Shown: piece after piece, positions 34,699 to 44,804 of the stretch
Layout: the number at the start of each line of letters is the position of its first letter
Position numbering within the stretch: position 1 is the stretch's first letter
Origin: Campylobacter concisus ATCC 51562
GTDB lineage: Bacteria; Campylobacterota; Campylobacteria; Campylobacterales; Campylobacteraceae
Direction: 5' to 3'
Assembly (NCBI RefSeq): GCF_000466745.1
Contig: NZ_ANNI01000001.1
Location: forward strand, 1 to 64,000
Length of the DNA stretch: 64,000 nt
Translations under genes and position numbers: made by a program
The notes under the pieces: model-generated
Database searches by the model: none
What the model was told of the DNA's origin: nothing
What the model saw: only the letters and a program-made list of their open reading frames with translations

Positions 34699-34940
34699 AG
34701 CTTCATCTCGCTTTTTGAGCAGATATTATCACTTGGTAGCTTAAAAAATAAGATTATCTAAAAAATAATTCATACCAATATAAAAGACAGATTACTTTTA
34801 AAAATTAAACTATAAATTTTTATTGAAATGATTTGAAGTATTGATTAAAATTTTTCTATAAGTACTATTTTGGATTTTCTAAAAATTTTAGCTATCGATC
34901 AATTTTAAAAAGAAAGATAGCTATATTTATAGTATAAATT

Positions 34941-35549
34941 TTAGTTGCCTCTGCTTCCAGGTTTGATCGCTTTGCTTCCATTTTTACAAAGTGGGCAATG
35001 CTCAGGCTCATAAATTTCAAACTCAAAATTTCCTAAAGCAAAAAATGGCTTATCGCTTGGCAGTTTAGCATTTGGCTTAGCCTCATTGTCTAAATTTGTA
35101 ACCTTACAAAAGCCACGATTCGCAAGTGCTGCAAAGCCAACTACCTCACCACCAAGGCTCTCTATCACGTGCGCTGCTTCAAGTGCTGAGCCGCCAGTCG
35201 TGATGATATCTTCACAAACGATAAATTTCTCACCTTTTTTCACTTCAAATCCGCGCCTAAGGCTCATTACCTTTTCAACTCGCTCTGTAAAGATAAAACG
35301 CTTCTTTGCTGCGCGAGCTAGCTCATAGCCAGCTAAAATTCCTCCAAGTGCAGGCGAGCAAACGCTATCAAATTTAATGTCAAATTTCTCTATCACACGG
35401 GCAAGCTCATCAGCTAGCTTTCCAGCCAAAGCTGGGTCTTCAAGCACCTTTGCACTTTGGAGATAAAACTGCGAGTGATTGCCACTACTTAGTAAAAAAT
35501 GCCCCTCTAAATATGCCCCAGCCTCTTTATAAATTTTCTCTAAATCCAT
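34941..35549 (-). CDS. pyrE: Orotate phosphoribosyltransferase PyrE
   Basis: Converts orotate and PRPP to orotidine monophosphate in pyrimidine synthesis. Seen: the PRPP-binding loop '[17 protein letters not shown]' (about residues 108-124) and the N-terminal '[12 protein letters not shown]' typical of the bacterial long form. 202 residues, complete. The C-terminal '[17 protein letters not shown]' has a Cys pair usual in Campylobacterota PyrE. Divergent from the antiporter gene. Confidence 0.95.
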   Translation of the reverse strand: MDLEKIYKEAGAYLEGHFLLSSGNHSQFYLQSAKVLEDPALAGKLADELARVIEKFDIKFDSVCSPALGGILAGYELARAAKKRFIFTERVEKVMSLRRGFEVKKGEKFIVCEDIITTGGSALEAAHVIESLGGEVVGFAALANRGFCKVTNLDNEAKPNAKLPSDKPFFALGNFEFEIYEPEHCPLCKNGSKAIKPGSRGN

Positions 35550-35668
35550 CGTTTTTTCCTTTTAAAATTTACTCAAAATCTTAACACAAGCCCACTTAAG
35601 CCACTCTTTTTAAAATTTAATAAGCCACACATTTGTATAATCTCTCAACACTCACAAAAAGGACGCTC

Positions 35669-37036
35669 ATGCTTATTTTTAACCCTGTTGTTTTTAGCAT
35701 TTTGGTAATGACGATACTTTGTCTATTGCGTTTTAACATTTTGCTTTCTATCCTTATCTCTGCTCTTGTTGCGGGAGTAATGTATAAGCATGGATTTAGT
35801 GGATTTGAAAGTGGCATTGCAGATGGGATTGATAGCCTCTTTACAGCCCTAAAAGAGACTACACAAAGCCTCATAAGCGGTATGCAAGGCAATCTTGAAA
35901 CATCGCTTAGTTATATTTTACTTGGTGCTTTAGCAGCCGCTATCGCAAATACAAATTTAACTGCTATCTTGATAAATGCTTTGAGTAAATTTCTTAGCTC
36001 AAATAAAGTGATTTTTATACTAACTATTGCATTTATAGCATGCTTATCTCAAAATTTAATCCCAGTTCACATAGCTTTTATACCTATTTTGATCCCGCCA
36101 CTTCTTGCTATTATGAACAAAATGGGAATAGATAGACGTGCCGTAGCTTGTGCTTTGACATTTGGTCTTCAAGCACCTTATGTAAGCCTTAGCGTTGGCT
36201 TTGGTCTGCTTTTTCACAATATCTTAAAAAAAGAGCTAGCAAATAACGGCATAACCACATCTATTTCTGATATATCTTCTGTTATGTGGATAGGTGGTGC
36301 TTCTATGCTTATCGGACTTATCCTCGCCATACTTTTTTATGGTAAAAAAAGAGATTATAAAACTTCAAAATTTGAAAAAGAAGAGCTTGATGAGATCGAG
36401 CGCGCAAAAAGCCTTGAGATGACTAAAAAAGAGTGGGCGGTTTTAGCTGGTGCAGTTGTGGCTTTTGGTGTGCAAATTTATACTGAGCTACTACCTCTTG
36501 GTGCATTACTTGGACTTTTGGTTATGGTCGTTTTTGGCGGTATCGAATACAAAAAAGTAGATAAGATCATGGATAACGGCCTTGCTATGATGGGATTTAT
36601 CGCTTTTATCATGCTAGTTGCTGCAGGTTATGGCACTATCCTAAGAGAGAGTGGCGGAATAGACGAGCTTGTAAAATACGCTAGCTTGGTATCTGGCGGC
36701 AAGATAGGCGGAGCATTTTTGATGCTTCTTATTGGTCTTCTCGTTACGATGGGTATAGGCACTAGCTTTGGTACGATACCTATTTTAGCTTCTATCTACG
36801 TGCCACTATGCGTTAGCCTTGGTTTTGGCGTACCAGCCATTATCTTGTTAGTTGGCATAGCTGCAGCTCTAGGAGATGCTGGAAGTCCTGCAAGCGATAG
36901 CACACTTGGGCCAACAAGCGGTCTAAATGCTGATGGTGAACACAACCACATATATGATACTTGTGTACCTACATTTATATTTTTTAACATACCACTCATC
37001 ATCGGTGGCATCGTTGGAGCTATGATACTTGGATAA
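35669..37036 (+). CDS. Na+/H+ antiporter-family membrane transporter
   Basis: Polytopic inner-membrane protein of the NhaC/YuiF-like antiporter superfamily, some members of which move amino acids rather than sodium. Seen: about eleven to twelve membrane helices over 455 residues and conserved half-membrane motifs 'SQNLIPVHIAFIPILIPP' and 'GDAGSPASDSTLGPTSG'. Start: the ATG at 35669 has AAAAGGA 6 bases upstream and begins 'MLIFNPVVFSIL'; a longer frame would add 12 residues of poor sequence. Ends in a strong terminator. Substrate unknown. Confidence 0.8.
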   Translation: MLIFNPVVFSILVMTILCLLRFNILLSILISALVAGVMYKHGFSGFESGIADGIDSLFTALKETTQSLISGMQGNLETSLSYILLGALAAAIANTNLTAILINALSKFLSSNKVIFILTIAFIACLSQNLIPVHIAFIPILIPPLLAIMNKMGIDRRAVACALTFGLQAPYVSLSVGFGLLFHNILKKELANNGITTSISDISSVMWIGGASMLIGLILAILFYGKKRDYKTSKFEKEELDEIERAKSLEMTKKEWAVLAGAVVAFGVQIYTELLPLGALLGLLVMVVFGGIEYKKVDKIMDNGLAMMGFIAFIMLVAAGYGTILRESGGIDELVKYASLVSGGKIGGAFLMLLIGLLVTMGIGTSFGTIPILASIYVPLCVSLGFGVPAIILLVGIAAALGDAGSPASDSTLGPTSGLNADGEHNHIYDTCVPTFIFFNIPLIIGGIVGAMILG

Positions 37037-37062
37037 AATTTGGCGTTAATTACGCCAAATTT
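37036..37062 (+). terminator. Rho-independent terminator after the antiporter gene
   Basis: AAATTTGGCG (37036-37045) and CGCCAAATTT (37053-37062) form a perfect 10-bp stem with a 7-base loop, followed by CTTTTTATTT. The left arm begins at the last base of the antiporter stop codon. Confidence 0.85.
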
Positions 37063-37097
37063 CTTTTTATTTCTTCTACTCTTTATCAATATAAATT

Positions 37098-37115
37098 TTG
37101 GAACATCTTTTGCTT
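37098..37115 (+). promoter_or_regulatory. Sigma54 (RpoN) promoter of flgE
   Basis: TTGGAACATCTTTTGCTT has GG at 37100-37101 and GC at 37112-37113 with the required 10 bases between them, matching the -24/-12 consensus. Transcription should start near 37125, 32 bases before the flgE ATG. RpoN control of hook genes is established in Campylobacter. Confidence 0.88.
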
Positions 37116-37156
37116 TTGAAAAATATAAAAATTTAAAATGCAAAAAGGATAAGTCA

Positions 37157-39610
37157 ATGATGAGATCACTTTGGTCTGGTGTTTCAGGCCTACAAGCCCA
37201 CCAGATAGCCATGGACGTAGAAGGCAATAATATCGCAAACGTTAATACTTATGGTTATAAATACAACCGTGCAAATTTTGCTGATATACTAAGCCAAACT
37301 CCAAGAGTTGCTACTGCTCCACAAGGTCAGCTAGGCGGTCAAAATGCTATGCAAATAGGTCTAGGAACGACTATAAACTCAACTACGAGAATTTTCTCAC
37401 AAGGTACACTAACCTCTACTGATAAGCAAACAGACCTTGCACTTCAAGGAAATGGCTTCTTCGTCGTATCTCCAGATGGCGGAACAACAAGATACTATAC
37501 AAGAAATGGTGACTTTGTCCGTGATAAAGCTGGAAATTTTGTAAACAATAGTGGTTATATCGTTCAAGGCTGGACAAGAGATGAAGAGACTGGCACTATC
37601 GACTCAACTGGACCGATAAAAAATATCGTGATAAAAGAGGGTCTTACTACTCCAGCAAGAGCGACAACAGAAGTAAAGATAAAAGGCAACCTTGACTCAG
37701 GCAACACCATCGACCAAAGAAGCACTCCTATTTATTCACTAGACTCGGTTGCTGGTGGACGTGACTATAACAATGACGGAATTTTAAATGCAAACGAAGT
37801 CCATAACGAGAATGATGTAAATAATGATCAGTTTTATACAAACTCGAAAAAAGAGCAAAATTTAACAGAGCGTGGCGTCGATCTTGGTGTTACATTTGAT
37901 GAGCTTGGAAATGGCCTTGCTTTAAGAGATGGACAAGGTATCTGGGTTAGCTATGCAAATGCTAAAACTGAAAAATTTATAGTAGGAAGTGGATTGCCAC
38001 AAAGTATCGGACAGATAAATCCAAAAGCAACACTTAATATCACAATAAATGGTACTACTATAAAATCTCAAGATAATGCAATATCAAGTATCAGTGATGT
38101 TGCAGCTGCGATCAATGCTCAGTATAATAAAACTGGTGTTAGAGCTGAAATTTCAGAAGGTAATAAACTAACACTTATAAATAGAAATAACTCAGGCACT
38201 ACTGAAGAGACAAAAAATATCCATCTAAAAATAAATGGTGGCAATACAGTTGCTGGTTTAGCTGATAAAGATATCATCACAGCTTATCAATATGTCTATA
38301 CAAGCTCACAAACAACAGCCGTTCATCCAAATAACGATAAAATCGCAAGACAAGTAACAACAACAGAAGATCTTCGCGCTGCTATGCAAGAAGATGCTAG
38401 AAACCACGTTGACTACAACGGCGACGGCCAAATAAGAGCAAACTCAGATGCACTTGATGCGGCGAAACTAGCAACCGCAGCACATAGAATAGCACCTGGA
38501 ACTGGTGGAGCAGCTTTGGCTGGAAATCCATATCAAACAGATTATAATACTGCTTACAACAATGAAATAGCTTTAGGTCATACGCCAGATGATGCTCATG
38601 CAGCTGGTATCGCAGCACTTCAAGCACTTGCAGGTGATGATACAAATGATGGTGTAAAGATCACTGTAAATAAACTAGGTCAATTTCAACTAGAAAATCC
38701 ATCAAATGAAGTAGCAGATCATGCACTTTATATGACAACAACTGCTCTTACAAAGCCAGCTCAAGGTACAAATAATTCAGCTGTAAATGAAAATGTTAGA
38801 CTTACAACTATTATGAAAGCACTTGATGGCGCACTAAGCCCGGGTCAAGCTCTAAGAGCAAGTGGCAAGATGATGATGTCAAGCCACGGCTCAACGGCAG
38901 AAATTTTTGACTCACTTGGCTCAAAACACACAGTTAGTATCAAATGGACAAAGACAGGTACTACAACAGATGGCGGAACTGAGTGGAGCATGGTTATACA
39001 AGTGCCAGAGCCAGCTAAGATAAACTACACAGGCGAAGGTCCAGATAATGTTATAACTGGAACAGCTAGATTTAACGCAAATGGCTCACTTGCAAGTTTT
39101 CACCCAGCAACGATAACATTTTCAGCTAACAACGGTTCACAAAGTGGTCAAAACATTAGCTTAAATTTTGGTCTGGGAACTGATTTTAACGGCTTAACAA
39201 GCTTTGATAAAGACTCATCAACTGAGTCAATCTCACAAGATGGCTACACAGGTGGCACATTAAACGGCATAAAAATAGATGAGACCGGAACGATAATAGG
39301 TTCATTTTCAAATGGTCAAAGCTTTGGCCTGGCTAAAGTAGCACTTGCTACCTTTACAAATAATGAAGGTCTTCAAAGTGAGGGAGGAAACGTATTTTCA
39401 CAAACTGCAAACTCAGGTGAAGCAGTTATCGGTGCAGCTGGTACAGGCGATAAGGGAACGATCGCAGCTTCAAAACTTGAAGCTAGTAACGTCGATCTAA
39501 GCCGTGCGCTAACAGATCTTATCGTTATCCAAAGAGGTTTCCAAGCAAACTCAAAAACGATCACAACAAGTGATGAGATGCTAAATACACTTCTTCAATT
39601 AAAACAATAA
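37157..39610 (+). CDS. flgE: Flagellar hook protein FlgE (large form)
   Basis: Structural subunit of the flagellar hook. Seen: the N-terminal rod/hook signature 'SLWSGVSGLQAHQ' and 'EGNNIANVNTYGYK', a D-domain core, a long central variable insertion (about residues 200-560) exposed on the hook surface in Campylobacter, and the C-terminal 'SNVDLSRALTDLIVIQRG'. 817 residues, far longer than enterobacterial FlgE but normal for Campylobacter. A frame open 39 codons upstream is not used: the ATG at 37157 is preceded by AAAAGGAT and by a sigma54 promoter. In C. jejuni the matching gene is separate from the shorter fliK-flgD-linked flgE, as here; the numbering of the two varies between annotations. 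Confidence 0.94.
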   Translation: MMRSLWSGVSGLQAHQIAMDVEGNNIANVNTYGYKYNRANFADILSQTPRVATAPQGQLGGQNAMQIGLGTTINSTTRIFSQGTLTSTDKQTDLALQGNGFFVVSPDGGTTRYYTRNGDFVRDKAGNFVNNSGYIVQGWTRDEETGTIDSTGPIKNIVIKEGLTTPARATTEVKIKGNLDSGNTIDQRSTPIYSLDSVAGGRDYNNDGILNANEVHNENDVNNDQFYTNSKKEQNLTERGVDLGVTFDELGNGLALRDGQGIWVSYANAKTEKFIVGSGLPQSIGQINPKATLNITINGTTIKSQDNAISSISDVAAAINAQYNKTGVRAEISEGNKLTLINRNNSGTTEETKNIHLKINGGNTVAGLADKDIITAYQYVYTSSQTTAVHPNNDKIARQVTTTEDLRAAMQEDARNHVDYNGDGQIRANSDALDAAKLATAAHRIAPGTGGAALAGNPYQTDYNTAYNNEIALGHTPDDAHAAGIAALQALAGDDTNDGVKITVNKLGQFQLENPSNEVADHALYMTTTALTKPAQGTNNSAVNENVRLTTIMKALDGALSPGQALRASGKMMMSSHGSTAEIFDSLGSKHTVSIKWTKTGTTTDGGTEWSMVIQVPEPAKINYTGEGPDNVITGTARFNANGSLASFHPATITFSANNGSQSGQNISLNFGLGTDFNGLTSFDKDSSTESISQDGYTGGTLNGIKIDETGTIIGSFSNGQSFGLAKVALATFTNNEGLQSEGGNVFSQTANSGEAVIGAAGTGDKGTIAASKLEASNVDLSRALTDLIVIQRGFQANSKTITTSDEMLNTLLQLKQ

Positions 39611-39627
39611 TAACTAATACTTTTACA

Positions 39628-39650
39628 AAAGGGAGCGTTTGTCTCCCTTT
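39628..39650 (+). terminator. Terminator after flgE
   Basis: AAAGGGAG (39628-39635) and CTCCCTTT (39643-39650) form an 8-bp stem with a 7-base loop. The tail is only moderately T-rich. Confidence 0.65.
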
Positions 39651-39728
39651 GAAATTTATGCTTTAAATTTACAAATAAAATCAGCCTTCTTTTTGTAAAA
39701 TGCTAAAAAATTTTACAAAAGAGAAAAA

Positions 39729-40358
39729 ATGCAAGTAACACTACTAAATCACACTCCACTAAATATCTGCTCACACGCGATCCGCACATGCTGGCAAAGC
39801 TTTGAAAAAGGTGATAACGGCGGCGAAAAAGATGTTGAGCTAATAGATAGAGTAGGCAATAAATTTAAACACGCTTCAACGCTAGAGCACCTATACTATA
39901 ACTTCTACATCCAAGGTATCTCTCGTGCACTACTTCAAGAGCTAGCTCGTCACCGCTTAGCAAGCCTAAGCGTCAAATCAACTCGCTACACACTAAAAGA
40001 GCTAAAAAAAGAGGAAAAATTTGAAGTAGGGCAGTTTGAGCGTGCAGCTAAATTTATCGTGCTAACAAATGACGAGTTAGTCGATAACGCAAGCATAAAA
40101 GCACTTGAAAATTTGCGTGAAATTTTAGCCTCAACTACAAAAAGCCTTGACATCGTCAAATACTGCTTGCCAGAGTGCTATAAAACTGAGCTTACATGGA
40201 GCATAAACGCTAGAAGCTTGCAAAATTTCATCTCTCTAAGAAGCTCAAAATCAGCCCTTTGGGAGATAAGAAATTTAGCAAATGCTATCTACGATGTCTT
40301 ACCTGAAGAACATAAATTTATCTTTGAAAAATGCTTGCCAGATGATGAGCAAAACTAA
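39729..40358 (+). CDS. thyX: Flavin-dependent thymidylate synthase ThyX
   Basis: Makes dTMP from dUMP using FAD, NADPH and methylene-tetrahydrofolate; it replaces ThyA in many Campylobacterota. Seen: the ThyX motif RHRxxxxxxxS ('RHRLASLSVKS', Arg74 to Ser84), 'HASTLEHLYYNF' and 'CYKTELTWSINARSLQNFI'. 209 residues, complete. AAAAGAGAAAA precedes the ATG. Stands alone between flgE and a convergent methyltransferase. Confidence 0.95.
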   Translation: MQVTLLNHTPLNICSHAIRTCWQSFEKGDNGGEKDVELIDRVGNKFKHASTLEHLYYNFYIQGISRALLQELARHRLASLSVKSTRYTLKELKKEEKFEVGQFERAAKFIVLTNDELVDNASIKALENLREILASTTKSLDIVKYCLPECYKTELTWSINARSLQNFISLRSSKSALWEIRNLANAIYDVLPEEHKFIFEKCLPDDEQN

Positions 40359-40410
40359 CATTTACGTTAGTGTGGTTTGTGATTTAGAAGCAATGAAACG
40401 AGAGCTAAAT

Positions 40411-41517
40411 TTACTTTTTTAGAACGTAAAGAAGCTCGTCTACGTGGATGTTTCTAGCTTTTAAATTTCTGCTACCGCGGTAGGCGTTATACTTTTGACG
40501 CAATAGTTGAACTTTGCCCATTTTATTTAGATTTTGATCAAATTCCTCTTGATTGATAAAGCCCTCTGAGTTAAACGAGATGAGGACAAATTTTGCCTTT
40601 AAATCTGATATGAGCTCAAAAAAAGCCTCGCTTGCTGATGATTTTTTATTAAAAACTGATCTGTTCCAGTCCTTTGCAATGCCTGAAACTTTTGAAATTT
40701 TACTTGGTTCCTCGTAGCTTGCGATGAGATTTAGCATGAAATAGTTTGAGCCGTATGGGTGCTGGTTATAAGGTGGATCAAGATAGACTAGATCAAGCCC
40801 ATCAAGCTCTTTTGCGAGCAAATTTGCGTCCTTTTGATAGACCTCAAAAGGTACGTTAAAATTTGAAAAAATAGGCTTAGTCAAACTTATATCAGAAGTG
40901 ATCCTCGATATGGCATTTTGCCCCTGTCCTCCAAACTGACCGATACCCTCTTTATTTTTATGAAAACCTTTAAAAATTCCACTTGTATTTGCATGTACAC
41001 TTGCATTATAAAGTAGTGGAGCTATGAAAAATTTCCTCATTTCAGCAGGCATTAGCTCATCTATGAGCCTTCTTGCGGTGTCAATGAATATGGCATTTTT
41101 TCTAGTATAAAAAACTCTCTCGCCCTCGGTAATATTTTTATCATCTTGTGGGGCATAAAGTCTTGTTATAAAGCCCTCAGAAAGGTTATCTTCTATCTCT
41201 TTTTCAAGCTTTTTTTGCCAGAAATTTATCTCATTTTTTATTTCATTTGTGGCGTTTTGCAGGTAGCATGAGTTTGTGATAAAGCTGTAAAGCTCCAAGT
41301 CGTTTGCAACTATAAATTCGCTATTTTGCTTTAAAAACCTAGCCACCACGCCACTTCCACTAAAGAGGTCGCAGCAGCTAAGCTTCTCTTTTTTTAGCTC
41401 GTCTTTTGCATACTTTACGCCTTGTTCTATAAAGCCTAAAAGTGAGCGTTTGTTGCCAAGATAGGTTAAAATTTGCTCTTCTAGATAGGCTTGATTTTCT
41501 AACTTAGTCGTCTTCAA
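40411..41517 (-). CDS. DNA adenine-N6 methyltransferase (orphan)
   Basis: Methylates adenine in DNA. Seen over 368 residues: the SAM-binding 'DLFSGSGVV' (residues 50-58) and the catalytic 'DLVYLDPPYNQHPYGSN' with DPPY at 247-250. No endonuclease gene is beside it, so it is an orphan enzyme, perhaps epigenetic or used in DNA-uptake discrimination as C. jejuni CtsM is; that homology is only suspected. It lies 1 base after luxS and is probably co-transcribed with it. Target sequence unknown. Confidence 0.85.
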   Translation of the reverse strand: MKTTKLENQAYLEEQILTYLGNKRSLLGFIEQGVKYAKDELKKEKLSCCDLFSGSGVVARFLKQNSEFIVANDLELYSFITNSCYLQNATNEIKNEINFWQKKLEKEIEDNLSEGFITRLYAPQDDKNITEGERVFYTRKNAIFIDTARRLIDELMPAEMRKFFIAPLLYNASVHANTSGIFKGFHKNKEGIGQFGGQGQNAISRITSDISLTKPIFSNFNVPFEVYQKDANLLAKELDGLDLVYLDPPYNQHPYGSNYFMLNLIASYEEPSKISKVSGIAKDWNRSVFNKKSSASEAFFELISDLKAKFVLISFNSEGFINQEEFDQNLNKMGKVQLLRQKYNAYRGSRNLKARNIHVDELLYVLKK

Positions 41518-41518
41518 A

Positions 41519-42034
41519 TTAATGCTTTTTTAGTCCCATGGCATCAAGATCAAGTTTGATCTCTTCATTGTTTATGATTACTAGGCCTTGGGCTAAAATT
41601 TTGTTTGCTATGTTATGTGCTTCATCAAGTGAGTGCATCTTGTAAGTGCCGCATTGAAATTTATTTAGCTCTGGAATTTTATCTTGGTCTTTGACCTCTA
41701 AAATATCTTTCATAGAGGCTAACCATGCCTTTTTTACGGCTTCTTCGCTAGGTGTGCCAATGACACTCATATAAAAGCCAGTTCTACAGCCCATCGGTGA
41801 GATGTCAATGATCTCTACGCCGTTGCCGTTTAGATGGTTTCTCATAAAGCCAGCAAATAAATGCTCTAATGTATGGGTACCTTTTTCTGGCAAAATTTCT
41901 TCATTTGGCTTGCAAAATCTCAAGTCAAAAACACTGATATCATCGCCCTTTGGCGTTTTCATACTTTTTGCTAGTCTTACTCCTGGGGCTTGCATTTTCA
42001 CATGATCTACACAAAAACTATCAAGTAATGGCAT
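41519..42034 (-). CDS. luxS: S-ribosylhomocysteine lyase LuxS
   Basis: Cleaves S-ribosylhomocysteine to homocysteine and DPD, the precursor of autoinducer-2, in the activated methyl cycle. Seen: metal ligands in 'GTHTLEHLF' (His54, His58) and a Cys in 'KFQCGTYK', plus '[13 protein letters not shown]'. 171 residues, complete. Its mRNA starts right of the MOSC terminator. The methyltransferase gene follows at once, which fits a shared SAM economy but may be chance. Confidence 0.97.
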   Translation of the reverse strand: MPLLDSFCVDHVKMQAPGVRLAKSMKTPKGDDISVFDLRFCKPNEEILPEKGTHTLEHLFAGFMRNHLNGNGVEIIDISPMGCRTGFYMSVIGTPSEEAVKKAWLASMKDILEVKDQDKIPELNKFQCGTYKMHSLDEAHNIANKILAQGLVIINNEEIKLDLDAMGLKKH

Positions 42035-42088
42035 ATCTTCTCCTTTAAATTTTTGGTAATTCTATCGTAAAAAATGTTTAAAAATTTA

Positions 42089-42118
42089 AAGGCTCATGAA
42101 AAATTTTACATAAGCCTT
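42089..42118 (-). terminator. Terminator after the MOSC-domain gene
   Basis: AAGGCTTATG and CATGAGCCTT on the minus strand (plus 42109-42118 and 42089-42098) form a 10-bp stem with one G-T pair, then TAAATTTTT. It separates the MOSC gene from luxS. Confidence 0.7.
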
Positions 42119-42169
42119 GTAATATCTGAATGTTTGTGAGTATTAAAATAACAAAACTTTTACTTACTA

Positions 42170-42859
42170 TTATAAATTTCTCATATATTCCGTACTATAA
42201 ATACCTTGAACACGTCTTTCCATGTCACCATACCAACTTTTTGGAAGAGTGGTAAGAGAATTAAATTTCTCTAGTAAATTTAAATTTTTATTTGGTTCGT
42301 AAAAGAGCCTATTTATCTCTAAAATGCTCATATGAACTGGATCTTTTTCTATAACTTCTATCACGTCGCCCACTTTGCACGATCCTGGTGTTATAACGCG
42401 GTAATACCAGCCAGTAAGACCAGTTTCAAAGATGTGAGTAGCCATATTTTCATTGCCCCATCTTCTTGAGAGCTTAAAGCATGGTTTTCTAGGCTGCGAG
42501 ACTTGAAGCACAAGTGAGCCCACCTTATGGATATCGCCCACATATACGCAGCTCTCATCAAGCCCATCAACACATAAATTCTCCCCCATAGCTCCATAAG
42601 CCATATTTTTTAATCCTAAAAAACTCTCCCAATCGGCGTAATTTGCAAATGAATTTGCAAAAACTGCCTTTTCAGGGCCGCCATGGTGCTTTGTATCAGC
42701 GACACTATCACCCTCAAAGCCAAGTTCATTTGCAAAAATTTCATCATTTTGAGCTACTTTAAATATAGCTGAACTCCATGGTGTATTTAGCTTATTAGTA
42801 GCACTTTGCGAGCCATAATTTTTCACCTCGCCAATTAATAATGCTTTTACTATTACCAT
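42170..42859 (-). CDS. MOSC-domain (YiiM-like) protein
   Basis: A molybdenum-cofactor-binding MOSC protein. YiiM, its closest match in style, reduces N-hydroxylated bases such as 6-hydroxylaminopurine. Seen: 'HHGGPEKAVFANSFANY', 'GAMGENLCVDGLDE', 'VGDIHKVGSLVLQVSQP' and the cofactor Cys in 'QPRKPCFKLSRRW', in YiiM order; C-terminal helices follow. 229 residues. A cofactor-dependent detoxification role is the family expectation. Precedes luxS, with its own terminator between. Confidence 0.85.
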   Translation of the reverse strand: MVIVKALLIGEVKNYGSQSATNKLNTPWSSAIFKVAQNDEIFANELGFEGDSVADTKHHGGPEKAVFANSFANYADWESFLGLKNMAYGAMGENLCVDGLDESCVYVGDIHKVGSLVLQVSQPRKPCFKLSRRWGNENMATHIFETGLTGWYYRVITPGSCKVGDVIEVIEKDPVHMSILEINRLFYEPNKNLNLLEKFNSLTTLPKSWYGDMERRVQGIYSTEYMRNL

Positions 42860-42875
42860 CTTTTTCCTATTAAAT

Positions 42876-43349
42876 TTAGTTTATTCTTAAATTATTCGCG
42901 TGAGTTAGCGCGATCGCGATCGCATCGGTGATATCAAGCGGTTTTATCTCTTTATTTATGCCTAAAATTTTTTTAACCATAAATGCCACTTGCTCTTTGT
43001 CAGCCTTTGCCTTGCCAGTAACCGTTTTTTTCACCTGAAGTGGCGTATATTCGGCAAAGTCCCCATGAAGCTGTAAAATTTTAAGGCTAAGTGCTCCGCG
43101 AAACTGAGCGAGTTTTAAAACCGTTTTTGGGTTGTAGGCAAAAAATATATCTTCGATCGCGACCTCGTCGAATTTATGATTTTTAAAGATGAGATCAAGC
43201 CCCTCGCAAAGCTCGGTAATCTGATATTGAAGTGTGTTTGGTTTTATTTTTATGAGTCCTGCTTCAAGAAGAGTAGTTTTCAATTTATTTTTTTCAAGTA
43301 TTGCATAACCACAATTCTTCGTACCTGGGTCGATTCCTAAAATTTTCAT
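42876..43349 (-). CDS. ruvC: Holliday junction resolvase RuvC
   Basis: Endonuclease that resolves Holliday junctions with RuvAB. Seen: the first catalytic Asp in '[14 protein letters not shown]' (Asp7), 'EDIFFAYNP' (Glu), and '[14 protein letters not shown]' with the last Asp pair. About 157 residues. A GTG lies directly before the ATG at 43349; I chose the ATG. Lies left of the dnaA origin region, as in other Campylobacterota. Confidence 0.95.
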   Translation of the reverse strand: MKILGIDPGTKNCGYAILEKNKLKTTLLEAGLIKIKPNTLQYQITELCEGLDLIFKNHKFDEVAIEDIFFAYNPKTVLKLAQFRGALSLKILQLHGDFAEYTPLQVKKTVTGKAKADKEQVAFMVKKILGINKEIKPLDITDAIAIALTHANNLRIN

Positions 43350-43366
43350 CACTATCTTTTCAATAC

Positions 43367-43396
43367 TTTTTCACGACTTTTTCACGATGTGAAAAA
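43367..43396. other. oriC part 1: three DnaA boxes between ruvC and dnaA
   Basis: TTTTTCACG at 43367-43375 and 43378-43386 and TTTTTCACA on the minus strand at 43388-43396. All contain the TTCAC core established for Campylobacterota DnaA boxes. A cluster upstream of dnaA may act in initiation and in dnaA autoregulation. Confidence 0.75.
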
Positions 43397-43477
43397 GTTT
43401 GTCAGAGTTTAACAAAGGTTTTATTAAAATTAAGATAGTATCACTATAAAAATTCTCGAAATTTAAGGCATAAAAAT

Positions 43478-44788
43478 TTGATAGCAGACGAAATTTTAGA
43501 AAATCTTTCAACACAAATTTCACCTGAAGAATACCAAAGTTATATCAAACAATTAAAATTTAACGAAAAGGCTTCAGACGATCATATTATCGTATTTACT
43601 GCACCAAATGAGTTAATGGCTAAATTTATAAATACAAGATATGCTGATAAAATCGCTCATCTATATGAAGTTAGAACAGGCATAAAACCAAATATAGAAA
43701 TTTCATCTACTAAAAGTAGCAAGATATCAAAACAAAATCAAATAAATGTTAAGCAAATAAAAACACAAAGTAGCATTTTAAATCCAAGCTACACATTTGA
43801 AAATTTTGTCTGTGGAGCGTCAAATCAATACGCATTTTTAAGCGCAAAAGCAGCCGCTGAAAAACCTGGCGTACTTTATAATCCACTTTTTATCTACGGC
43901 ACGACGGGACTTGGCAAGACTCACTTACTCCAGTCAGTCGGAAATCACTGCCTAAATAAAGGAAAAACCGTTATTTGCGTAACTAGCGAACAATTTATGA
44001 TAGATTTTACCAGTCACATAAATAACCACTCAATGCCAAAATTTCGTGAGAAATATAGAAACTGCGATGTTTTACTAATAGACGATGTGCAGTTTCTTGG
44101 TAAAACTGATAAAATCCAAGAGGAATTTTTCAACACATATAATGAACTTTTAGCAAAAAATGGTCAAATAGTTATGACTTCAGATCGACCTCCAAAGACA
44201 CTAAAAGGCTTTGAAGATAGGATGATTTCAAGATTTGATAAGGCTTTTATGGCTGATATTACGCCACCTGAACTTGATACAAAGATAGCCATAATCATCA
44301 AAAAATGTGAGTTTGATAAAATCGATCTAAATAAAGAGGTTATAAACTACATAGCTACAAACATGGGAGATAATATCCGTGAGATAGAGGGAGCTATCAT
44401 AAATTTAAACGTATTTAAAACTCTTATGAAAGAAGAGATCACACTCGATCTTGCAAAAAGTATATTAAAAGATCTAATCAAAGAAAAACGTGAAAATATA
44501 AATTTCGATACTATCGTTGAAATAGTTAGTAAAGAGCTAAATATAAAACAAAGTGATATAAAAAGCAAATCAAGAGTTACAAATATCGTAGAAGCAAGAC
44601 GAATCATCATATATCTTGCAAAGATGCTTACAACAAACTCAATGCCACAAATCGCAAACTATTTTGGTATGAAGGATCACAGTGCCGTTAGTCATAATAT
44701 TAAAAAGATAAATGAGCTAATACAAACTAATGAAATTTTTAGTCTAAAAGTTACTGAATTAAAAAACAAAATTTTGACAAAAGGATAA
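43478..44788 (+). CDS. dnaA: Chromosomal replication initiator DnaA
   Basis: ATP-dependent initiator that binds DnaA boxes and opens oriC. Seen: domain I (about 1-80), a short linker, AAA+ domain III with Walker A 'GTTGLGKTH' (about 145) and Walker B 'VLLIDDVQFL', and the DNA-binding domain IV ending 'MKDHSAVSHNIKKI'. 436 residues, normal. It starts with TTG at 43478 (no in-frame ATG nearby), with AAGG upstream. Flanked on both sides by DnaA boxes. Confidence 0.97.
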   Translation: MIADEILENLSTQISPEEYQSYIKQLKFNEKASDDHIIVFTAPNELMAKFINTRYADKIAHLYEVRTGIKPNIEISSTKSSKISKQNQINVKQIKTQSSILNPSYTFENFVCGASNQYAFLSAKAAAEKPGVLYNPLFIYGTTGLGKTHLLQSVGNHCLNKGKTVICVTSEQFMIDFTSHINNHSMPKFREKYRNCDVLLIDDVQFLGKTDKIQEEFFNTYNELLAKNGQIVMTSDRPPKTLKGFEDRMISRFDKAFMADITPPELDTKIAIIIKKCEFDKIDLNKEVINYIATNMGDNIREIEGAIINLNVFKTLMKEEITLDLAKSILKDLIKEKRENINFDTIVEIVSKELNIKQSDIKSKSRVTNIVEARRIIIYLAKMLTTNSMPQIANYFGMKDHSAVSHNIKKINELIQTNEIFSLKVTELKNKILTKG

Positions 44789-44804
44789 AATACAATATGA
44801 AATT

